A stretch of DNA of 64,000 bases. Origin: Thermomicrobiales bacterium. GTDB taxonomy: Bacteria; Chloroflexota; Chloroflexia; Thermomicrobiales; CADCWN01. The notes under the pieces were generated by a model, which saw only the letters and a program-made list of their open reading frames with translations, ran no database searches and was not told the origin of the DNA. The stretch spans positions 14,882 through 78,881 of the forward strand of contig JAUJMV010000012.1 in NCBI GenBank assembly GCA_030446685.1, given 5' to 3'. The position numbers were made by a program, and so were the translations under genes. This document shows, piece by piece, positions 10,356 through 18,490 of this stretch (within the stretch, counting starts at the first letter, position 1; every line of letters starts with the position of its first letter).

Positions 10356-12042
10356 CTACACCGCCGCGCCGCCGTCGAGGAGCAGCGGTAGCTGCACCGG
10401 CCCGGCCGGTGCGCCCCGCCGCCGGGCCGCATACTCCGGCAGCCGCAGAGCAAGCAGCCACTCGTCGGGCCCGAGATCGAAGAGCGCCAGCTGCGGGGAG
10501 CGGAACTGCGTCTCGGCCAGGCGCGGGTGCCGCACCTCGCGGATGCGCTTGCCGCCGCCCTGCAGCGTGATGGCATAGCCGGCCAGCAGGACGGTCTGGT
10601 ACTCCAGCCGGCGCGCGCCGTCGTAGACCCACACCGCGACCGTCCCGCGCGCCGTACAGGCGCCAATGGCGGAACCGGACGTCGCCCTGCCGATCCACCC
10701 GGCGGGTGAACTGCACCGCGTAGAGCAGCCGGTGGAGCACCCGCGCGGGGTAGACCGCCCCCGCACCCACCCCAGCACCTCGGCGGGGCTCTGCCGCCCG
10801 TCCTGCTGGCGCGATGCGCCCAGTGGACCTGCGCGTTATCGTCGCGCACGAACCGTCGTGGACGGCGAGCATCGCCTCCCAGGTCTCGGCCTGGGCAAAG
10901 TCGTCGTCCGCGAGGCCGCGCATGATGCCGAAGTGGGCCTCGATGTCGTTGGTCCAGGGCTGCCCCTGCGGGATCTGCTCGCGGCGGATCCCCAGCGCCT
11001 CGTAGGCCTGGTTGGCCCGGAACACCGCTCCCCCGTCGCTGACGATGGCCGCCGGCGCACCACACCGGCGCAGGGCCGCGCACGACCAGCACCGCGAGCA
11101 GATCCTGCGTCGGCGAGAGCGCGCTCGCCAGCAGGGCGCGGGAATAGTTCCGAGGATGCTGACGACGAACACCGGCTTGGGATCGGCGAGCCGGTGCTTC
11201 TCGATGTACCGGATGTCGATCGACCAGTACTCGTGGCGCCTCGACGCCTTGTAGGGCATCTCCTTCTTCGGCCGCGGGGAGCGTTTCGGCTTCCCCAGGC
11301 CGTACAGCGCACGGTGGCGGGCCATGATGCGCCCGCAGGTGCGCGGGGATGGCGATGCCGTAGCGGCGTGCATCCGCCACTCGACTCCGGGTTCTGCTGC
11401 CGCTCGCGGATGGCGTTGGCCACGGCCAGCGTCGCCTTCGTGGCCGGCTGCTTGGGCGCGTGGGAGCGGTCTTCCGCGCAGTTCCGCCCAGCGCCGGAGC
11501 GTGCGGTAGACGGTACGGTGGGTGGTGCGTACCGGGCGATCGTGCGCACCCGCCAACCTTCGGCGTGGAGCCGCACGACGCGAGCCGGTGCTGGAACGAT
11601 TCGCCGATCTGCGCGTAGGGCGGGAAGCGGCGCGCGGTCACGGACGGGGCCGGCCCGGTGGCGAGCACCTTCCGGACGGTGTGGTGGGAGGGCGCCGGCC
11701 GAGCTGGACCGCGCAGATGTCGGCGATCTCGCGCAGCGACAGGCCGGGGACCTCGGCGCGCAGATCGACGCGCTGCCGGATCGGCGGGGGTAGGCCCCGC
11801 GGGTCCGCTGCGGGGTCGCGCTTGGACGCCGAGCCCGAGCATCCCGCGCTCGTCGAACCGGTCGGCCTGGCGGTCGATGGTCCGCTCGGACGCGCCGGTC
11901 GCGTGCGCCCGTTCGCCGGCGGTCTCCCCGAAGACGACCACTGGCCGAGCTCGTAGACCACCTGCTCGGGCCATTTGAGGAGGAGCCGCAGTTGCGCCCA
12001 GTCCTCGGTCCGCTCGTGGACGACCCGCTTGCGCGTCCCCAT
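10356..12042 (-). pseudogene. DDE transposase/integrase (rve fold, IS481/IS3-like), frame-broken
   Basis: N-terminal helix-turn-helix regions ('ASERTIDRQADRF', 'GLSLREIADICAVQLG', 'RTVYRTLRRWAEL') precede an integrase core: 'HEYWSIDIRYIEKH' (first Asp), 'PAAIVSDGGAVFRANQAYE' (second Asp), 'WTNDIEAHFGIMRG' (Glu). A C-terminal beta-rich part ('VWVYDGARRLEYQTVLLAG') follows. About 560 residues can be pieced together from ATG 12042, but the frame changes at least six times (near 11,945, 11,830, 11,690, 11,590, 11,430 and 10,800). No cluster of stop codons accompanies them. The family placement (IS481/IS3-like rve) is by motif only. Confidence 0.75.
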
Positions 12043-12164
12043 CGCCGATCCCGCTCGCTCTTCGCGTCGCCGCGCCCGGCCTTGGCGCGGGGAAGGACGC
12101 CGCCGGTTTGCATTCGGCGCGGAGGCGGAGGAGTCTCGGCGGCCGTCACACACGAACACGTACT

Positions 12165-12213
12165 CGACAGCCGGGTGTGCCCAAATACGGCTACCATCCT
12201 CTGACGGAGTGCA
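12165..12213. repeat. Right terminal inverted repeat of the insertion element
   Basis: 49 bp, reverse complement of 9046-9094 with three mismatches; it lies ~120 bases upstream of the transposase start. Confidence 0.8.
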
Positions 12214-12558
12214 CCCAGACCACGGCGCTGTACGATCCCTCCACCAGCAGCCGCCGGTCGCTGCCGTCGGCGTTCGCCAGGACGATGCCGTAGCGGAGCG
12301 CGATGCTGTCGAGGTAGAGGACTTGCCCGGCCCCGCGCAGTTCGGGATCGGGGTCGGCGCGGGGGTCGGGCTGGGCGCGGGGGTGGGCAGGGTGATCCGC
12401 CGCTGCACCTCCGGCGTCGGCGTCGGCACGGGGCTGGGCGTCGGCGTGGGTGTGGGCGGGGTCGGCGGGGCGGCCTCGAAGAGGCAGCCGGAGAGCCCGA
12501 GCGCGATCAGGCCGATCAGCAGCACCCGTCCGCCGCCTGGTCGTACCCGCCGCGCCAT
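12214..12558 (-). pseudogene. Lipoprotein with Pro/Thr-rich linker, N-terminal part of interrupted propeller gene
   Basis: Starts at ATG 12558 with a basic n-region, a hydrophobic core and lipobox 'LSGC' (about residue 24), then a Pro-Thr repeat linker ('TPPTPTPTPSPVPTPTP') and, after a frame shift near 12,345, 'VLYLDSIALRYGIVLANADG', the first propeller blade. The remainder is at 8044-9045 across the inserted element. Likely a surface-anchored beta-propeller lipoprotein of unknown ligand. Confidence 0.65.
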
Positions 12559-12882
12559 CCCACCACCGCCTACTTGGGGCGCCCCAGGCGACCAACCGCC
12601 ATCCCGGCCCGCTACCCGATCTACACCGGGCGGCGGCGGGCGGTTCCCGACAGGCGGCAAGCGACGCGATAGGGGCCGGTTGAAACCGGCCCCATAAACA
12701 TAAACACCCTGCGGGGCATAAACACCCTGCGGGGCATAAACACCCTGCGGGGCATGAACCCGCCGCCGCGGGCTGGGACTACTCCGCGGCACGCGTCTGT
12801 CACGGCAGCGTGTGATCTGTCCCCGATCCCGGCCCGCGAGGGGCCGGTTTCAACCGGCGCCTCCCTCCCCCCGCTCCCCGCG
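12559..12882. other. Intergenic region with palindromes and an 18-bp tandem repeat
   Basis: Contains a near-perfect palindrome at 12672-12693 (arms 'ggggccggtt'), three exact 18-bp tandem units at 12701-12754 and a second copy of the palindrome core at 12843-12858. No gene seen. A minus-strand open frame here only translates the 18-bp unit as repeated MPRRVF. Confidence 0.6.
12701..12754. repeat. 18-bp tandem repeat, three perfect copies
   Basis: The unit is 'taaacaccctgcggggca', repeated exactly three times with partial copies at the edges ('cataaaca' before, 'tgaaccc' after). Each unit contains its own small stem 'ccctgcgggg'. There are no spacers, so it is not CRISPR. Confidence 0.9.
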
Positions 12883-13308
12883 TCACCCGGTGAACCCGTC
12901 CTGCCCCATCTCGCGCATCCCCAGCGCGGCGACGCGCAGCGCCGTCTCCTCGCTCAGCGCCATGTGCAGGATCGAGCCCTCCTCGTCGCTGAGGATGATC
13001 GTCCAGTAGGGGATGTACTCGCCCTCGTCGCGGCCGGGGGGGATCACCTCGACCCCGTCGAGCTCGATGCGCGGGCGGACCATCAGGCCGTAGATCGCCA
13101 CCGGCTGCGGCTGCCAGGTGGAGGGGCTGCGCTCGGCCTGCGGGCGCGCGTCGAGGATGGCCTGCGCCAGCTCGGCCATCCCCTCGGCGTCGGTCCAGAC
13201 CTCCGCCCCGAACTCGCCCGACCGGAAGTGGAGCAGCACCGTCTCCGGCTCGTCCGGGACCGCCTCGCGCTCGACCGACTCGACGTCGAACAGGAAATCG
13301 AGCTGCAT
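12883..13308 (-). CDS. Hypothetical acidic protein (141 residues)
   Basis: Soluble, acidic product beginning 'MQLDFLFDVESV', with no membrane segment or signal. I placed the start at ATG 13308 because 'ggggagg' lies 7-8 bases upstream; earlier in-frame codons run into the repeat hairpin at 13323-13423. No family recognised. The pattern of alternating strands and helices ('YIPYWTIILSDEEGSILHMAL') suggests a small alpha/beta fold. It lies downstream of the TPP-enzyme gene on the same strand, separated by a tandem-repeat hairpin. Confidence 0.7.
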   Translation of the reverse strand: MQLDFLFDVESVEREAVPDEPETVLLHFRSGEFGAEVWTDAEGMAELAQAILDARPQAERSPSTWQPQPVAIYGLMVRPRIELDGVEVIPPGRDEGEYIPYWTIILSDEEGSILHMALSEETALRVAALGMREMGQDGFTG

Positions 13309-13322
13309 GCCGCCGCCTCCCC

Positions 13323-13423
13323 GTGGAGCGTGGAGTGTGGAGCGTGGAGCGTCGGGCATTGAGGCGCCGGGACAAGCGTTCCCACCGGCCTACACCTCTC
13401 GCTCCACGCTCCACGCTCCACGC
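13323..13423. repeat. Hairpin with tandem-repeat arms (gtggagc unit)
   Basis: Left arm 13323-13352 carries four copies of 'gtggagc/gtggagt'; right arm 13400-13423 has three copies of 'gctccac'. The loop is ~47 nt. It lies between two minus-strand genes: ten bases past the stop of the TPP enzyme and just before the next gene's ribosome-binding site. Confidence 0.75.
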
Positions 13424-13433
13424 CCTACGTCGC

Positions 13434-15077
13434 CTACCACCAGCGGCGCTCCGGCGCCGACCCGCCGTACAGGTGCCACATGCCGGGCAGCTCGCCGACC
13501 GGGACCTCGATCAGGACCGGGCCGGCGGTCGCCAGTGCCTCGCGCAGCGCGCCCTGCAACGCCTCCGGGCCGTCGGCGCGCATCCCCGCCACCCCGAACG
13601 ACTCCGCCAGCTTGACGAAGTCCGGGTTCAGCAGATCCGACGCGATCGTGCGCCCCCCGAAGCTCTGCTGCTGGATGCGCTTGACGTTGCCGAACGCCCC
13701 GTCGCTGAAGACGATCGCCACCAGCGGGATGTCGTGCCGCTTCATCGTCGACAGCTCCTGCACGTTGTACATGAAGCCGCCGTCGCCGTTGATCGAGACG
13801 ACCTTGCGGTCGGGCTGGCCGACCTGTGCCCCGAGCGCGATCGCGAAGCCGCAGCCGAGCGTGCCCTGGTAGCCGGGCGTGAGGTAGGTGCGCGGCTCGT
13901 AGACCGGGAAGCCGATGTTCGAGAAGTAGCCGACCTGGGTCATCTCGCCGACCAGCACGCCGTCGTCCGGCAGTTCGGTGCGGATCGCCTCGGCGAAGGC
14001 CGCCTGCGGCTGGACCTCGAAGAGGAGGTCGGCGACGTGCTCCTTCAGGGCGGCCATCTCCGGCGCGCGCGAGGGGCGCTTGCCGGCGCCGTTGGCCCCG
14101 TCGATCCCCGCCAGCAGCGCCGCCAGGCACCGCTTCGCGTCGCCGACGATGCCGATCGCCGGCTGGAAGTTGCGCCCGACCTCCTCCGGGTCGACGTCGA
14201 TCTGGATCGTCGTCGCGCCCTCGGGCAGGCCCCACTGGGTCGCCGGCTGCACGAAGCGCGTCCCGACCGCCAGGACCGCGTCGGCCCGCGGCAGCAGCAG
14301 GCGTCCGGCCAGCGAGTTCAGCCCCAGCGGGTGCCGATCGGAGAGCGCGCCGCGCCCGTTGCTCGACATCACCACCGGGGCCTGCAACGCCTCCGCCAGT
14401 TCGCGCAACTCGTCCCACGCCTCGGAGGCGAAGATGCCGCTGCCGACGAAGATCAGCGGGCGCTCGGCCCGCGCCAGCGCCTCCGCCGCCCGCGCCAGCA
14501 GATCGGGGTCGCCCGCGGCGCGCTCGGGCGCGGGGGCGTCCAGCAGCTCGACCTCGCCGCGCGCCTGCAACACGTCGGGCGGGATCTCCAGCTCGACCGG
14601 GCGCGGCCGGCCCGTCCGCAACTGGCGGAACGCCTCGCGCACCAGGCCCGGAATCTCCTCCGGGCGCATCGCGCGCGCCGCCCACTTGGTGACCGAGCCG
14701 ATCATCTCCAACTGGTCGGGGATCTCGTGCAGCAGCCCCCGCCCCGCGCCGATCAGGTCCGACTGGATCTGCCCCGACAGGCAGAGGACCGGCGAGCAGC
14801 AGGCGTAGGCGGTCGAGAGGCCCGCCGTCGCGTTCAGCAGCCCGGGGCCCGGCACGACCAGGCAGGTCCCGACCTTGCCGGTCGCCCGCGCGTAGCCGTC
14901 CGCCATGTAAGAGGTCGCCTGCTCGTGGCGCGTGTGGTAGACCGCGATGCTGTCGCGCTCCTCGTAAAGCGCGTCGAACGCCCAGTCGAGCTGGATGCCG
15001 GGGAGCCCGAAGATCGTCTCGATGCCCTCCCGCTTCAGCGATTGGACCAGCGCCTGGCCTCCGGTCAGTTGCGTCAT
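13434..15077 (-). CDS. Thiamine-diphosphate-dependent enzyme (acetolactate synthase/benzoylformate decarboxylase-like)
   Basis: 547-residue three-domain ThDP enzyme that decarboxylates or ligates a 2-keto acid. N-terminal PYR domain with catalytic Glu in 'YHTRHEQATSYMADGYAR'; central domain; C-terminal PP domain with the ThDP-Mg motif 'NGDGGFMYNVQEL' and downstream 'FSDGAFGN'. 'GPGLLNATAGLSTAY' is typical of the acetolactate synthase large subunit group, but no regulatory small-subunit gene is adjacent, so a catabolic or uncharacterised 2-keto acid enzyme is as likely as valine/isoleucine biosynthesis. The start at ATG 15077 gives the standard 'MTQLTGGQALVQSL' beginning. Confidence 0.9.
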   Translation of the reverse strand: MTQLTGGQALVQSLKREGIETIFGLPGIQLDWAFDALYEERDSIAVYHTRHEQATSYMADGYARATGKVGTCLVVPGPGLLNATAGLSTAYACCSPVLCLSGQIQSDLIGAGRGLLHEIPDQLEMIGSVTKWAARAMRPEEIPGLVREAFRQLRTGRPRPVELEIPPDVLQARGEVELLDAPAPERAAGDPDLLARAAEALARAERPLIFVGSGIFASEAWDELRELAEALQAPVVMSSNGRGALSDRHPLGLNSLAGRLLLPRADAVLAVGTRFVQPATQWGLPEGATTIQIDVDPEEVGRNFQPAIGIVGDAKRCLAALLAGIDGANGAGKRPSRAPEMAALKEHVADLLFEVQPQAAFAEAIRTELPDDGVLVGEMTQVGYFSNIGFPVYEPRTYLTPGYQGTLGCGFAIALGAQVGQPDRKVVSINGDGGFMYNVQELSTMKRHDIPLVAIVFSDGAFGNVKRIQQQSFGGRTIASDLLNPDFVKLAESFGVAGMRADGPEALQGALREALATAGPVLIEVPVGELPGMWHLYGGSAPERRWW

Positions 15078-15383
15078 CCCCGCCCCCCGCTCCTCGCCTC
15101 ACCACCGGGCCGGGCATGCCGCGCGCGGCCCCCGGCCACCGGCGCGGACCTGTGCCCGCACCGCGCGGCATTGTACCATGTACCATTTCTTCCGGGGGAT
15201 GCATCAGTCGGGCCGCCCGCGACTGCCGCGAGCGGGCGCCGGGAGTGGGGGGGCGGGGTCAGGCGGTCGAGGCCGGTCGGCGCCCGCCGCGCGAGGCCCG
15301 GACGATCGGCCCGCCCTCCCGCGATTGCGGCGGCGGCGCGGAATCCGCGCGGGCGTGGGTCGGGGCTGCCGGCGCCGTTGCTC
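15078..15383. other. Upstream region of the TPP enzyme gene
   Basis: No gene seen. Around 15170-15187 there is a doubled 'tgtacca' and, on the minus strand, 'TACAAT', which could be the -10 of the TPP-enzyme promoter with an overlapping operator. No clear -35 is visible. Confidence 0.4.
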
Positions 15384-15998
15384 TCATGGCGGCGGGGCGG
15401 CGACGGCGGGGCCGGCGTCCTCGGCCAGCGTCACCCGCCGGCCGTCGCTGGCGAGCAGGCCGAGCGCGTCGAGGAGGGTCAGGCCGGCGGCGAGGTCGCC
15501 GCGGGTGAACCCCGCCTGCCCGGCGTCGCCGTGAGCCAACAGCGCGCCCAGGCTCGCCTCCAGCAGGGCCGTGTTGAGGGCGAAGACCGTCAGCGTGCCG
15601 CCTGCCTCCGCCAGGGCCGCGAGGATGCGGCGCGGCAGGGGCGACGCCGCGACCGCCGCGCCGAGCTGCCGCAGGACCGTCTCGTCGTCCAGCAGCGCTC
15701 GGCCGGTCGGGGCGAGGCGGAACTTCTTGCCGCTGCGCCCGCCCGTCCGGCCCCCAGCCCCTTCGGCGAAGACGCGCGCGAAGCGGCAGCCGTCCCGCAG
15801 CGGGCAGGGATGGTCGTCGCAGGTGGGGATGCGCTGGCGGATCGGCTTGATCAGCCCGAGGCTGTCCAGCGTCTCGACCGTCAGCCCCTGCTCGGCGCGC
15901 AGCCGGTAGTGGCAGCCGACCCCCTCCCCGACCGCCGCCACCGCCTCGCGCAATGGGTTGTCCCGCGCCACCACCGCCACCACGCCCGTGCCCCCCAT
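15384..15998 (-). CDS. Hypothetical protein with Cys cluster and winged-helix-like segments
   Basis: About 204 residues. An internal 'PTCDDHPCPLRDGCRFARVF' supplies three cysteines and a histidine that could bind zinc or an Fe-S cluster. Flanking segments ('GLTVETLDSLGLIKPIRQR', 'KKFRLAPTGRALLDDE', 'LLDALGLLASDGRRVTLAEDA') look like recognition-helix/wing arrangements. I do not recognise the family; a DNA-binding sensor is a guess. A 'gaggat' precedes the first ATG by about 12 bases, so a slightly different start is possible. It is divergent from the ECF sigma gene at 16336. Confidence 0.65.
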   Translation of the reverse strand: MGGTGVVAVVARDNPLREAVAAVGEGVGCHYRLRAEQGLTVETLDSLGLIKPIRQRIPTCDDHPCPLRDGCRFARVFAEGAGGRTGGRSGKKFRLAPTGRALLDDETVLRQLGAAVAASPLPRRILAALAEAGGTLTVFALNTALLEASLGALLAHGDAGQAGFTRGDLAAGLTLLDALGLLASDGRRVTLAEDAGPAVAAPPP

Positions 15999-16335
15999 CC
16001 CGGCGTCACATCCTCTTCGATGTACGTACTATCGGTGATCGCCGCCGGTTTCGCAAGGCAGCGGCCGAGTCCGCGCGGGATCGCGCCACCGCAGTCGCGC
16101 CGCAGTCCGCCCGCGGCGGCGCCGCAGGGCGCGCCCCATACTGGGGGGAAGGCGGCCGGGGTTCGCCCCCCGCCGCCCCGTGATCGAGCGCACACCCCGC
16201 GCGTGATCGCGCGCATAACGCTGGGGATCGGCCGCGCCCTATGCTGGTGTCAGGTCAGCGACGGCGGCCGGGGGAGGTCGTCGGGGACGGAGCGAGATGG
16301 GGAACCGGACCGCGTTGAGGATCGAGGAGGAGACG
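15999..16335. other. Divergent intergenic region between hypothetical gene and ECF sigma gene
   Basis: No gene supported. The minus strand near 16018-16035 has 'gatagt' followed by the palindrome 'tacgta', a possible promoter for the 15384-15998 gene. On the plus strand 'tatgct' near 16241 could be a -10 for the sigma gene, without a good -35. Confidence 0.35.
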
Positions 16336-17019
16336 ATGAACGCGACGACCACGACGCACACGTTCCCGCGCGCCGCGGCCGCGCGCCTGCCGCTGCCCGC
16401 CGCGCCCGATCAGCCCGCCGATGACGAGTTGGTCGCGCGGGTCCGGGCCGGCGACCGCGACGCCTTCGCCCTCCTGGTCGAGCGGCACAAGCGCCTGGTC
16501 CACAACGTCGCCTACCGCATCCTGGGCAACGCGGCCGACGCCGAGGACGCCGCGCAGGAGACCTTCGTGCGCGCCTACACCCGCCTCGCCACCTACCAGC
16601 CGGACGGCCGCTTCGGCGCCTGGCTCGGCGCGATCTGCTCCCACTGGTGCATCGACACGCTGCGGGCGCGCGGCCGGCGGGTGCAGACGGTCGCGCTCGG
16701 CAAGGTGCCGGAGAGCGACCGCTTCATCTGCCAGATGGAAGGGCCCGAGGCGCACGCCCTGCGGCGCGACGACCACGACGAGGCGCAGCGCTGGCTCGCG
16801 GCGCTGCCCCCGAAGTACCGCGCGGTGCTGGCCCTGCGCTACCTCAACGACCTCTCCTACAACGAGATCGCCGCGGCGCTCGGCGAGCCGGTCTCCACCG
16901 TCCGCATGCGCCTCTTCCGCGCCCGCGCCATGCTCCAGCAGGCCGTCGCGCGAGAGGGCGCGGCGCCGACCCGGCCGGCTCGCCTCACCAGCGCCCATCA
17001 CAACCCCAGTGCCGCATAA
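16336..17019 (+). CDS. ECF-type RNA polymerase sigma factor
   Basis: Sigma-70 family, ECF group: directs core RNA polymerase to a dedicated promoter set. Region 2: 'LVARVRAGDRDAFALLVERH' then 'DAEDAAQETFVRAYTRLATY' and 'FGAWLGAICSHWCIDTLRAR'. Region 4: 'ALPPKYRAVLALRYLNDLSY', 'NEIAAALGEPVSTVRMRLF'. The 227-residue length fits. I prefer ATG 16336 because 'gaggaggag' stands just before it; an in-frame ATG at 16297 exists. No anti-sigma gene follows; the next gene is convergent. Confidence 0.93.
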   Translation: MNATTTTHTFPRAAAARLPLPAAPDQPADDELVARVRAGDRDAFALLVERHKRLVHNVAYRILGNAADAEDAAQETFVRAYTRLATYQPDGRFGAWLGAICSHWCIDTLRARGRRVQTVALGKVPESDRFICQMEGPEAHALRRDDHDEAQRWLAALPPKYRAVLALRYLNDLSYNEIAAALGEPVSTVRMRLFRARAMLQQAVAREGAAPTRPARLTSAHHNPSAA

Positions 17020-17035
17020 AGGAAATCATGACCGA

Positions 17036-17134
17036 ACTCACCACAGAGGCACGGAGGAACGAGGGAGAGGACACAGAGTTCTTTATTGTTCTCTCTGGGA
17101 TCTCTCCTCCGTCCTCCGTGCCTCTGTGGTGAAC
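17036..17134. repeat. Long hairpin (accacagaggcacggagg arms) between convergent genes
   Basis: Left arm 17036-17075 and right arm 17093-17134 pair over ~45 bases with a few mismatches; the best-matched core is 'accacagaggcacggagg'. The loop holds 'ttctttattgttc', AT-rich for this genome. It lies between the sigma-factor stop and the M20 peptidase stop, so probably a two-way terminator. Confidence 0.8.
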
Positions 17135-17168
17135 TCGTTTCCTCTCGCCTCTCCCCTGCGGCCGCTCA

Positions 17169-18446
17169 CTAGCCGGCTGCGTCCGGGGGGCCGAGCAGTG
17201 CCAGCGCCGCCAGCGCGTACAGCTTCGTCGCCTCCAGGACCTCGTCGACGCCGACCCATTCGTCGGGGGTGTGCGCGGTGGACGGGTCGCCCGGCCCCAG
17301 GATCAGCGTCGGGATCCCCTTCGCGGCGAAGTGCCGCCCGTCGGTCGCCGCGAAGAAGCCGGTGAGGACCGGCTCCTTGCCGAGGAAGCGGATCGCCTCC
17401 TGGAGCGCCCGCCCGACCGGCGAGTCCGGGTCGCTCTCGATCGCCCGGCGCCCCGCGCGCAGCGTCGCCTCGACCCGCAGCCCCGGCACGCCCGCGACCG
17501 CCCGCTCGGCCACCTCGCGAATCTCCGCCGCGACCGCCTCGGGCTCCTCGCCGGGGATGATCCGGCGGTCGACGTGGATCGCGCAGCGGTCGGGGATCAC
17601 GTTCGTCTTGACCCCGCCCTCGATCGTGCTGATCGTCGCGGTCGAGGGCGGGAAGTACTGGTGCGTGCGCGCCGCCAGCCGCGGCCACAACTCCTCGCGC
17701 AGCGCGGTGATCACCCGCGCCATCCCCTCGATCGCGTTGACCCCCTTCCAGGGCGTCGCCGCATGGCCGGTCGCGCCGTAGACCGTCACCACGACGCCCA
17801 CCCCGCCCCGCTCGCCGACGCAAATTTCCCCCCGCGTCTGCTCCCCGACGATGGCGTAGTCCGCCTCGACGTGCCCCCCCTCCACGATGTAACCGGCCCC
17901 CAGCCGCCCGCCGGTCTCCTCGTCGGCCACGGTGGTCACGATCAGCGTCCCCCGCAGCGGCACGCCCGCGCGGGCCAGCGCGACCCCCGCCATGACCTGC
18001 GCGGTCACGCTGGCCTTGTCGTCCCCCGCGCCGCGCCCGTAGACCCGGCCCTCCGCCTCGACCAACTCCCCCCCGAACGGGGCGTGCGTCCAGGCCGCCT
18101 CCTCGCCGATCGGCACGACGTCGACGTGGGCGTTGAACGCGAGCCGCGGACCGCCGCCCGACCCGCCGCCCAGGGTGGCGATCAGGTTGGGCAGCTCTTC
18201 CGTCGCGCCGACGACCCGCGTCTCGAACCCGACCCCGGCCAGCTTCTCCCGGCAGAGCGCGATCGCCGCGCGCACGTCCCCCGGCGGGTTGACCGACGGC
18301 ACGCGGACCAGCGCCTGCAAGAACCCAATCGCCTCCCCGGCGTCGATCTCCCGCAACACCCGCTCGGCCAGCGCCGGGTCGATGCCCGGCCCATCACCGG
18401 CGCCCTGTTGTGTCCCCTCCCGATCCACCGGCCGTTCCCCCCTCAT
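17169..18446 (-). CDS. M20 family metallopeptidase (ArgE/DapE-type deacylase)
   Basis: Zinc-dependent amide hydrolase of the M20 fold, acting on N-acyl amino acids or small peptides. Metal-ligand motifs: 'FNAHVDVVP' (His, Asp), 'YGRGAGDDKASVTA' (bridging Asp), 'VADEETGG' (catalytic and ligand Glu) and 'TDGRHFAAKGIPTLILGPG' toward the C-terminus. A dimerisation lid domain ('GATGHAATPWKGVNAIEGM') sits mid-protein. The start at ATG 18446 is chosen over an upstream ATG inside the repeat-like spacer; no strong ribosome-binding site is visible for either. The true substrate is not decidable. It follows the GH38 gene start-to-end on the opposite end of a short spacer. Confidence 0.88.
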   Translation of the reverse strand: MRGERPVDREGTQQGAGDGPGIDPALAERVLREIDAGEAIGFLQALVRVPSVNPPGDVRAAIALCREKLAGVGFETRVVGATEELPNLIATLGGGSGGGPRLAFNAHVDVVPIGEEAAWTHAPFGGELVEAEGRVYGRGAGDDKASVTAQVMAGVALARAGVPLRGTLIVTTVADEETGGRLGAGYIVEGGHVEADYAIVGEQTRGEICVGERGGVGVVVTVYGATGHAATPWKGVNAIEGMARVITALREELWPRLAARTHQYFPPSTATISTIEGGVKTNVIPDRCAIHVDRRIIPGEEPEAVAAEIREVAERAVAGVPGLRVEATLRAGRRAIESDPDSPVGRALQEAIRFLGKEPVLTGFFAATDGRHFAAKGIPTLILGPGDPSTAHTPDEWVGVDEVLEATKLYALAALALLGPPDAAG

Positions 18447-18490
18447 GTCACGTTCGGACGTTCGGCGTTCACCGTTCGGACGTCCGGCCC

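Larger units (their letters stand above)
9046..12213 (-). mobile_element. 3.17-kb insertion element with 49-bp terminal inverted repeats, transposase and phosphodiesterase
   Basis: Inverted repeats 9046-9094 and 12165-12213 match at 46 of 49 positions, the core being 'atggtagccgtatttgggca'. Immediately outside are 'ccctgac' (9039-9045) and 'cccagac' (12214-12220), six of seven identical, a possible target duplication. Inside, two minus-strand genes fill the element: a DDE transposase and an alkaline-phosphatase-superfamily phosphodiesterase whose ribosome-binding site overlaps the transposase stop. The element interrupts a lipoprotein/TolB-like gene. Frame breaks in both genes mean it is either inactive or poorly sequenced. 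Confidence 0.75.

Noticed and set aside
8843-11974. Minus-strand open frame of 1,043 codons
   Set aside because: Composite of out-of-frame GC-rich sequence and pieces of the transposase, phosphodiesterase and TolB-like genes; not one protein.
12701-12754. Possible CRISPR or minisatellite
   Set aside because: Units are directly adjacent with no spacers and no cas genes nearby; reported as a tandem repeat only.
13323-16424. Plus-strand open frame of 1,033 codons opposite the TPP enzyme
   Set aside because: Antisense shadow of 13434-15077; composition and lack of domains rule it out.
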